From: Chloroflexota bacterium
Lineage (GTDB): Bacteria; Chloroflexota; Dehalococcoidia; Lucifugimonadales; Lucifugimonadaceae
Reading direction: 5' to 3'
Length of the DNA stretch: 19,723 nt
Assembly: GCA_002730795.1 (NCBI GenBank)
Contig: PCAX01000066.1
Span: forward strand, 1 to 19,723
Within the stretch, counting starts at the first letter, position 1, and each line of letters begins with the position of its first letter. The notes under the pieces were generated by a model, which saw only the letters and a program-made list of their open reading frames with translations, searched no databases and was not told where the DNA came from. Below are positions 14,806-19,723 of this stretch, piece after piece. The translations under genes were made by a program, and so were the position numbers.

Positions 14806-16482
14806 ATGGGTATTACAGGTAGTGATTTGTTGGTTCAATCGTTGAAGGCGGAGGGTGTAGACACTTTATTTGGGGTAGCTGGGGATCACATATTGCATTC
14901 ATTAGATGTGATGGTCGATAATGACTTTCGAATGATAGATTTTAGACATGAATCTGGGGCCGTTCATGCAGCTGACGCTTACTCCCGAATTTTACGAAAA
15001 GGGGCAGTAACATTATCAACTACACCAGGTCACGCCAATACTATCCCGGCATTGGCAAATGCCCTACATTCTGAAGCACCAATTGTGAACATATCTGGTA
15101 GTGCAGATTCTAATAATTTAGGACGTGGCGCTATGCAAGAATTTGACCAAATAGGTGTTGCCGCATCGGTAACAAAAGGGGCTTGGACAATTCCTTCGCC
15201 TGAAAGGATTCCAGAATATGTTTCACTTGCCTTTCGGACTGCTCTCAGTGGGCGTCAGGGCCCAGTTCATTTGACAATACCGCATGATTTCCAATCAGCT
15301 AAGGTTAGTGGAAATGAACTACAAAGGTTTTTACCAAATGATTATGGTATTCCTAAAAGAGTTATGGGCGATTTTAACCAAGTAAATAGGGCGATTGAAT
15401 TACTAAATTCGGCGGAAAGGCCTTTAATTTTCGCCGGTTCGACTGCGGCAGCTACTACAGATCCCAAATATTTAACCGAATTTGTTGAAAAAACTCATAT
15501 ACCTTTTTTTTCAGAAGATTCGGCTAGGGCTTTGATTCCCGACTCTCAAAAATACTCTTTTGGAATTGGATATCAACCCTTAAACCAAGCTGCACAGAAA
15601 CTGAACGAAGCTGATGTGGTGCTGTTGCTTGGAAAAAAACTTGACTACACTCTTGGCTTTGGAGGTAGCCCACCTTTTTCATCAACTGCCAAAATAATTG
15701 TTGTTGACCCTTCTCCGGACCAACTTATCCGAGCCAGAACCGCTAATGTAGCTATACTGGGAGACATTGGACCAGTGCTGATTCAATTGTTAGAAGCGGC
15801 AGATAAAAACACTTGGGTTGAGCGAAATTCTTGGTTAGAAACCCTCCATGAAACGAAACTTCATTGGGATGCTGAATTGAATAAATTTTCTGAACCTAAA
15901 GATCCCATACACCCAATGTTTGTTTCGAAAAGTTTACAGAAATTTATTGATGAAGATTCACATGTTACGTTTGATGGTGGGGATTATTGCCATTTTTTAC
16001 GGGCATCAATTTTTCCTGAAAAGCCGTTCAGATTTAATAACGTTTCCAGTTTTGGTATGATCGGTGTTGGCATCCCTTATGCTATAGGTGCCCAAATAGC
16101 CCTACCTGAAAACAAAGTTGTTGTTGCAACAGGTGATGGATCTTTTGGTTTCAATGGGATGGAAATTGATACGATGGTTCGTCATAGGCTTCCAGTTAAA
16201 ATTATTCTTGGAAACAATTCTATATGGGGCATTGATTGGCAGATTCAAAAAGGGTTATATGGAAGGCCTGTTTGGACTGACTTACTGCCAACTAGATATG
16301 ATCAAATTGCTAAGGGATTAGGTGCCTATGCTGAATACGTTGACAATGCTTCAGAATTAGTACCTGCTCTCGATCGTGTGTTCAAACATGATGGTCCCGC
16401 TTTGGTAAACATCAATATAGACCAGGTCATAAGTCCAGTTGCGGAGGCAGCCATAACCCGTAAACTGGGTTCACATGGTTAG
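14806..16482 (+). CDS. acetolactate synthase-like thiamine diphosphate-dependent decarboxylase/lyase
   Basis: A full-length (558 residues) three-domain TPP enzyme of the acetolactate synthase/oxalyl-CoA decarboxylase/2-hydroxyacyl-CoA lyase superfamily. Domain order is Pyr (about 1-170), central Rossmann-like (about 190-330) and PP (about 360-545). The catalytic glutamate is E49 in FRHESGAVHAADAYSR, and the cofactor motif runs from GDG at 443-445 to NN at 470-471. It does not carry the features I would need to call biosynthetic IlvB, and no small subunit (IlvN) follows. Located 73 bases after prpD on the same strand, it may use a 2-oxoacid or 2-hydroxyacyl-CoA linked to the pathway; pyruvate from PrpB would be one candidate. 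Substrate unassigned. Confidence 0.85.
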   Translation: MGITGSDLLVQSLKAEGVDTLFGVAGDHILHSLDVMVDNDFRMIDFRHESGAVHAADAYSRILRKGAVTLSTTPGHANTIPALANALHSEAPIVNISGSADSNNLGRGAMQEFDQIGVAASVTKGAWTIPSPERIPEYVSLAFRTALSGRQGPVHLTIPHDFQSAKVSGNELQRFLPNDYGIPKRVMGDFNQVNRAIELLNSAERPLIFAGSTAAATTDPKYLTEFVEKTHIPFFSEDSARALIPDSQKYSFGIGYQPLNQAAQKLNEADVVLLLGKKLDYTLGFGGSPPFSSTAKIIVVDPSPDQLIRARTANVAILGDIGPVLIQLLEAADKNTWVERNSWLETLHETKLHWDAELNKFSEPKDPIHPMFVSKSLQKFIDEDSHVTFDGGDYCHFLRASIFPEKPFRFNNVSSFGMIGVGIPYAIGAQIALPENKVVVATGDGSFGFNGMEIDTMVRHRLPVKIILGNNSIWGIDWQIQKGLYGRPVWTDLLPTRYDQIAKGLGAYAEYVDNASELVPALDRVFKHDGPALVNINIDQVISPVAEAAITRKLGSHG

Positions 16483-16667
16483 TCACGGTAAAGGCAGAAA
16501 AACATTGAATAGGTTTACCTAATTTCATTGACAGACTTAGGATAGTGTACATCTACAAAAAACCTCACGATTACGACATAACAATTTCAGAGGATTTTTA
16601 TATGATATTTGAAAAACGACCTACAAAATCAAAAGTACAAAAGAATTTAATCGCTAACTTCCTACGA

Positions 16668-17102
16668 CTATTTTTTTGTTTCCCAGAAAATTTCGCCAAT
16701 TTCTTCAAGAGAAGCTTTAAATTCTTTGGCTTTGGCAAGGTCTACATTTTGCTTTACGTAAGAGCCTAGTTTACATGCATTCCAAACCTTTTCGTGTAAA
16801 TCAGGATATTTTTCAATGTGTTCGGGTTTAAAATAATCCGTCCAAATGATCAAAATATCTTCTTTTGCTTTTGTTGCATGGTCTTCTTTCACTGAAACAT
16901 ATCTCACTAACGAGTTCCCGAGTTCTTTTGAAGGACCTCCTGAAAAATCAATTTCCTCAATTAGTTCGGTCATTCTGACCACGGTTTGTGCGGCTTGGAT
17001 AGCGTCGCCTGGGTCGTATATGCCACAAGGGATATCACAATGCGCATGTGCTACACTGATTGGAAGGCCTATTTTTGAAAACGCTCCGATTAAATTTAAC
17101 AT
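16668..17102 (-). CDS. sodN: nickel-dependent superoxide dismutase SodN
   Basis: SodN converts superoxide to oxygen and hydrogen peroxide. After a 20-residue propeptide ending AHA, the mature protein would begin H21-C22-D23-I24-P25-C26-G27-I28-Y29-D30-P31, the nickel-hook motif HCDxPCGxYDP. H21 (its N-terminal amine and imidazole), C22 and C26 are the nickel ligands once the propeptide is removed. The rest is the four-helix-bundle domain; the mature length of 124 residues is close to the known enzymes (about 117). GGGAGA (17111-17116 on the complement) is eight bases before the ATG. The processing protease gene sodX is divergent, 74 bases away. The gene is convergent with the TPP enzyme gene, with 185 unremarkable bases between. 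Confidence 0.97.
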   Translation of the reverse strand: MLNLIGAFSKIGLPISVAHAHCDIPCGIYDPGDAIQAAQTVVRMTELIEEIDFSGGPSKELGNSLVRYVSVKEDHATKAKEDILIIWTDYFKPEHIEKYPDLHEKVWNACKLGSYVKQNVDLAKAKEFKASLEEIGEIFWETKK

Positions 17103-17110
17103 TTAATTAC

Positions 17111-17116
17111 TCTCCC
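17111..17116 (-). promoter_or_regulatory. Shine-Dalgarno site of sodN
   Basis: On the complement this reads GGGAGA, eight bases before the sodN ATG. The whole 74-base sodN-sodX gap (17103-17176) must hold two divergent promoters, but I see no strong pair of boxes or clear operator palindrome. Nickel-responsive control (Nur or NikR type) is known for some sodN genes; no such box is evident here. Confidence 0.6.
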
Positions 17117-17176
17117 TATGAATTTAGCTTATCGATCAGTTCTTTTTTTTGAAAAGTTTTCTTTCGTAAATCTACC

Positions 17177-17626
17177 ATGAAGAGTCTAAAAAAAATTAAG
17201 GAAACGATACGTGTTTTAATTTTTAACTTTTTATGTAGATTCAGGTTTGTATATATTGTAAATGTAAGTATGGAACCGACAATTAAAAGTAGGTCAATGA
17301 AAATCGTCGATACTTCTGCTTACATTTCAAAAAACCCCAAGCGTCTAGATGTCGTGATGGTCATGGATCCAAGTAATAATGAAAGAAATCTCATTAAAAG
17401 GGTGGTGGGATTACCGGGAGAATATGTTGAGTTTAAATTTGGTGAAATCTTTATTGATGAACACCCAATTCTACACCCAGTTCCGTTATCTGGTATTCAG
17501 AGGACATATTATTGGCGGGTTGCGGACGACGAAGTCGTTTTGCTCGGAGACAATATTGCTAATTCAACCGATTCCAGACATTTTGGGCCCATTAATGTTA
17601 GCAATATTGTGGGTAAGCTGGTTTAA
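17177..17626 (+). CDS. sodX: nickel-type superoxide dismutase maturation protease SodX (S26 signal peptidase family)
   Basis: A small membrane-associated serine-lysine protease that removes the SodN propeptide to expose the nickel-binding histidine. The catalytic serine is S31 in VSMEPTI and the general-base lysine is K74 in LIKRVVGLPGE; the C-terminal block GDNIANSTDSRHFGPI is the third S26 signature. A single hydrophobic N-terminal stretch (about residues 13-30) could anchor it. Length (149) is typical of SodX and shorter than LepB housekeeping peptidases. The divergent placement next to sodN makes the assignment firm. No ribosome site is evident before the ATG. A strong terminator follows immediately. 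Confidence 0.93.
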   Translation: MKSLKKIKETIRVLIFNFLCRFRFVYIVNVSMEPTIKSRSMKIVDTSAYISKNPKRLDVVMVMDPSNNERNLIKRVVGLPGEYVEFKFGEIFIDEHPILHPVPLSGIQRTYYWRVADDEVVLLGDNIANSTDSRHFGPINVSNIVGKLV

Positions 17627-17634
17627 ATAACGTA

Positions 17635-17670
17635 CTCTACGGAACCAGTGGTTTTCGTAGAGTTTTGGTT
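17635..17670 (+). terminator. rho-independent terminator behind sodX
   Basis: CTCTACG (17635-17641) pairs perfectly with CGTAGAG (17656-17662). Inside it AACC (17643-17646) can pair with GGTT (17650-17653) around a three-base loop. TTTTGGTTTT follows. This is the clearest terminator in the window. The T tract is on the sodX side; for the convergent aquaporin gene the same hairpin has only a weak T-rich tail, so it may work in both directions but less well for that gene. Confidence 0.88.
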
Positions 17671-17688
17671 TTATGTATCGGCAGGATA

Positions 17689-18414
17689 TTAAGATTTGCC
17701 ATTTATTTTAATCACTCCAATGGTTTTTTTTTCTTGAGCGGTTCCAAACAACAAAACATAAGTACATGAGCCAACAATCCCACCTAAAATAGGTCCTAAC
17801 CAATAAAGCCAATGGTAATTCCACTCCATATAAATTAGTGAAGGCCCAAAACTTCTTGCGGGATTCATTGAAGCACCGGTTAATGGGATTGCAACTAAGC
17901 TGTCCACCAAGTAAATCGTACCAATTACAAAAGGTAGGATAGCCCCGGCGTTTCTTTTATAGAACCCTAATGAAAAAAAAGTAAAGACCAAAATAAAAGT
18001 TAGGAAAAATTCAATGGCTATCCCGTCGGCAACTGTGACTCCTTGTGCTAAAGAATGAACGCCGACACCGAATTCAGCCGTAGACCAAACGAAGTATTTG
18101 ATAACTGAAGCACCTAGGCATGCGCCTATCAATTGTCCGGAAATGTACAAAATGGTTTTTAATAAGTCAGTTTTTCCCGTTACAAGCATGGCAATGGTTA
18201 TTGCAGGGTTTAAATGTGCCCCTGAAATGTGCCTTATAGCAATAATCCCTATAATGATTCCTAACCCATGGCCCAACGCTATTATTAAGTGACCTACTTC
18301 ATTCAGAGGGTTTGAAAAATATAATGAAGCATTCACTGATCCTAACGCGAGAAAAACAAAAATAAAGGTTCCTATTAATTCAGAAAAAAATATTTGTGAA
18401 AAATCCTTGTACAT
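17689..18414 (-). CDS. aquaporin (MIP family) with a TIP/AQP8-like selectivity filter
   Basis: A six-helix channel with both pore motifs: HLNPAI at residues 67-72 and MNPARS at 183-188. Counting from these motifs against E. coli AqpZ, the aromatic/arginine filter positions are H49, S172, A181 and R187, whereas AqpZ has Phe, His, Thr and Arg. A histidine in helix 2 with small residues elsewhere is closer to plant TIPs and animal AQP8, which pass ammonia and hydrogen peroxide as well as water. That comparison is by counting and memory, so moderate. It is not a GlpF-type glycerol channel by the second NPA context (ARS, not ARD). GGGGA on the complement lies about 11 bases before the ATG. Length (241) is normal. 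Confidence 0.92.
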   Translation of the reverse strand: MYKDFSQIFFSELIGTFIFVFLALGSVNASLYFSNPLNEVGHLIIALGHGLGIIIGIIAIRHISGAHLNPAITIAMLVTGKTDLLKTILYISGQLIGACLGASVIKYFVWSTAEFGVGVHSLAQGVTVADGIAIEFFLTFILVFTFFSLGFYKRNAGAILPFVIGTIYLVDSLVAIPLTGASMNPARSFGPSLIYMEWNYHWLYWLGPILGGIVGSCTYVLLFGTAQEKKTIGVIKINGKS

Positions 18415-18503
18415 TTTTTATTAATTCCCCATTCTAAACTTCATAATAAAGGCGTTTTTATTTATCATTTCAAAACTTATTTCTGAATTTTTTTTCATTT
18501 TGC

Positions 18504-19394
18504 CTAAATTGAGAGCATATTTTTGATTAAATATTTTTTTGTTAGTCCATGACTCAAAACCGTGGCGACGTTTACAAGGGAGCCCGTCTGCGACAATTTC
18601 GTTTGACCAATCGATTTTCCAGAAGTTTCCACCGTTATGCGTTTTGTTTCAAACGTAAAATAATTTGGTTTTATTACTGTTAAAACTGCTAGAGAATCAT
18701 GGAAATGAAACACCGCTCCGGGTTTATTTTGCTTAAACCACGGTTCCATTATCTCACAGCTTAATTTACCCATTTTATTTAAATCTTGTCTACTAGCATG
18801 AATGTAGTTGGTAACATCCAATCCCACCAAATATATTGGGATCTCGGAACTAAAAACGATTTTTGAAGCTTTTGGATCATTCCATATATTAAATTCCGCA
18901 TATTTTGTAATATTTCCTGGTACGGATATTGCTCCACCCATAACTATTATTCGCTCCACATTTTTCATAGATTCTGAATTCGCCTTTATGAATTTTGCAA
19001 TATTTGTAAGAGGACCTAGGGCAACGATAGTAATTGGGGAAGAACTTTTATCGAAAAACAACTTCATACCCCGTTGGGCATCGATATTAAAACTTTTGAG
19101 ATTAGTTGTATTTTGCTTGACCGGTAATCCATATCTACCGTGGATATCCAATGCGTATCTAAAATTTTCTCCTGAATAAGACCTTTCACTACCCATATAT
19201 ATAGGTATTTTGTTATTAAAAGGGCTTATAGCAGATATGGCATTTTGGGTTGCTTGATAGACAGAACAATTTCCTCCAACTGTGGAAATTCCTACTATGT
19301 TGACTCTTACAGAATTAATCGCTAATTTTATGGCAAAGAAGTCGTCTAACCCCGGATCGCAGTCTATCCAAATGTTTGTAGATAAATGTCCCAT
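18504..19394 (-). CDS. inosine-uridine-preferring nucleoside hydrolase family protein
   Basis: This enzyme family cleaves the N-glycosidic bond of nucleosides to base plus ribose. The calcium- and ribose-binding signature DCDPGLDD begins eleven residues from the chosen start. Further markers are VALGPLTNIAKFI, IIVMGGAISVPGN, AEFNIWNDPKAS and the C-terminal FHDSLAV, which holds the HD pair near the active site. From this ATG the protein has 296 residues, a normal size. The frame stays open to a TTG at 19436, touching the upstream stop, which would add 14 residues; I prefer the ATG because family members begin close to the DxDPGxDD motif. Neither start has a good ribosome site. It lies directly behind the polyprenyl synthase gene and is likely co-transcribed with it. 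Confidence 0.9.
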   Translation of the reverse strand: MGHLSTNIWIDCDPGLDDFFAIKLAINSVRVNIVGISTVGGNCSVYQATQNAISAISPFNNKIPIYMGSERSYSGENFRYALDIHGRYGLPVKQNTTNLKSFNIDAQRGMKLFFDKSSSPITIVALGPLTNIAKFIKANSESMKNVERIIVMGGAISVPGNITKYAEFNIWNDPKASKIVFSSEIPIYLVGLDVTNYIHASRQDLNKMGKLSCEIMEPWFKQNKPGAVFHFHDSLAVLTVIKPNYFTFETKRITVETSGKSIGQTKLSQTGSLVNVATVLSHGLTKKYLIKNMLSI

Positions 19395-19436
19395 GTAATG
19401 GTAAATTTTTAGAATTTTTATTGCTGCATACAACAA

Positions 19437-19723
19437 CTATAATTTTCTAGTAAGTAAAAATTCTCCTAGTTCTTTTAAATCATTGACAAAATCGTTTTTT
19501 AAGTCCATTCCCGAAATTATTGCGTTCGCTTTGTTCCAGTGAACTTGGGCTAATGATTGACAATATTGATATGTACCTATTCTGTCCATAATGTTTAGTA
19601 TGTTTTCTACATCATTACCTTCAATAATTTCAGTCGAAAAAAATCGTCTTATTTTTGTTCGTATTTCGCGAGATGGGTTGTTTAACGCGTGAATGATTGG
19701 GAGTGATTTCTTCTTTCTTATTA
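19437..19723 (-). CDS. polyprenyl diphosphate synthase, C-terminal part (runs off the window)
   Basis: A frame enters from the right edge and ends at TAG (19437-19439), giving about 94 codons. It reads KKKSLPIIHALNN near the edge, the segment that follows the second aspartate-rich motif in trans-isoprenyl diphosphate synthases (farnesyl, geranylgeranyl or octaprenyl type), then a helical tail. The Asp-rich motifs themselves lie outside the window, so chain length cannot be judged. The stop is immediately followed by a possible TTG start of the nucleoside hydrolase, indicating a shared transcript. The identification rests on the LPIIHAL segment and helical pattern only. Confidence 0.7.
   Translation of the reverse strand, partial: IRKKKSLPIIHALNNPSREIRTKIRRFFSTEIIEGNDVENILNIMDRIGTYQYCQSLAQVHWNKANAIISGMDLKNDFVNDLKELGEFLLTRKL

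Noticed and set aside
16487..16519. Possible terminator hairpin GGTAAA/TTTACC after the TPP enzyme gene
   Set aside because: The stem is only six AT-rich pairs with a 21-base loop and no T tract.
16528..16533. Perfect -35 box TTGACA in the gap after the TPP enzyme gene
   Set aside because: No acceptable -10 box at 15-19 bases and no gene downstream on the + strand.
16545..16769. 74-codon open frame on the + strand with a GTG start
   Set aside because: Its second half is antisense to sodN, it has no ribosome site, and its composition (runs of Phe, Lys, Asn) is that of translated AT-rich DNA.
17379..17630. 83-codon open frame on the + strand inside sodX
   Set aside because: It is sodX read in another frame; sodX has catalytic residues and a neighbour that prove its own frame.
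19395..19436. TTG start that would lengthen the nucleoside hydrolase by 14 residues
   Set aside because: The added residues are not family-like and the nearest AGGAG is about 26 bases away; the ATG at 19394 sits at the usual distance from DCDPGLDD. Not fully excluded.
1..19723. CRISPR arrays, tRNA or rRNA genes, insertion sequences, long direct repeats
   Set aside because: Looked for by eye on both strands; none seen. Small RNAs or short tRNA-like elements could be missed without a computed search.

Overview
The window is dense, AT-rich bacterial DNA (roughly 60% A+T by eye) with short gaps, several ATGA/GTGA stop-start overlaps and frequent TTG or GTG starts. Gene content (5-oxoprolinase, a biotin-dependent Na+-pump module, methylcitrate-cycle genes, Ni-dependent superoxide dismutase with its own protease) suggests an oligotrophic, probably marine, heterotrophic bacterium. 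A SAR202-like Chloroflexota or similar lineage is possible, but there is no rRNA or marker gene to prove it. No tRNA, rRNA, CRISPR array, insertion sequence or phage gene was found, and no gene-free stretch exceeds 300 bases (the longest, 16483-16667, is 185 bases and shows nothing convincing).

Layout: (1) 45-2175, the alpha and beta subunits of a thiamine-diphosphate 2-oxoacid dehydrogenase E1, without E2 or E3; a small DUF971 protein is convergent at 2179-2496. (2) 2640-16482, fourteen genes all on the + strand: a Gfo/Idh/MocA oxidoreductase; pxpA-pxpB-pxpC; an OadG-like membrane anchor, a biotin carrier and the OadB sodium-pump subunit; two DapA-family lyase-like proteins; a short relic of an IlvD/Edd-type dehydratase; a TauE/SafE permease; prpB-prpC-prpD; and an acetolactate-synthase-like TPP enzyme. 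(3) 16668-18414, an oxygen-stress patch: sodN and sodX divergent from one another, then a clear terminator and a convergent aquaporin. (4) 18504-19723, on the - strand, a nucleoside hydrolase directly behind the 3' end of a polyprenyl diphosphate synthase that runs off the window.

How the genes may work together: PrpC, PrpD and PrpB make a methylcitrate cycle turning propionyl-CoA plus oxaloacetate into pyruvate and succinate. The OadG/biotin carrier/OadB set is a Na+-translocating decarboxylase lacking its usual carboxyltransferase (OadA/MmdA type). Immediately upstream lie PxpB and PxpC, whose folds are homologous to the carboxyltransferase domain of urea carboxylase. The most interesting hypothesis here is that PxpBC supplies the missing carboxyltransferase, giving a Na+-coupled, biotin-dependent lactam or amide carboxyl-transfer system. 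The conservative alternative is an ordinary methylmalonyl-CoA or oxaloacetate decarboxylase whose carboxyltransferase is encoded elsewhere. A second notable point is that the DapA-family protein at 9420-10337 has lost the Schiff-base lysine, and a dehydratase fragment lies directly behind it, which suggests a remodelled sugar-acid pathway.
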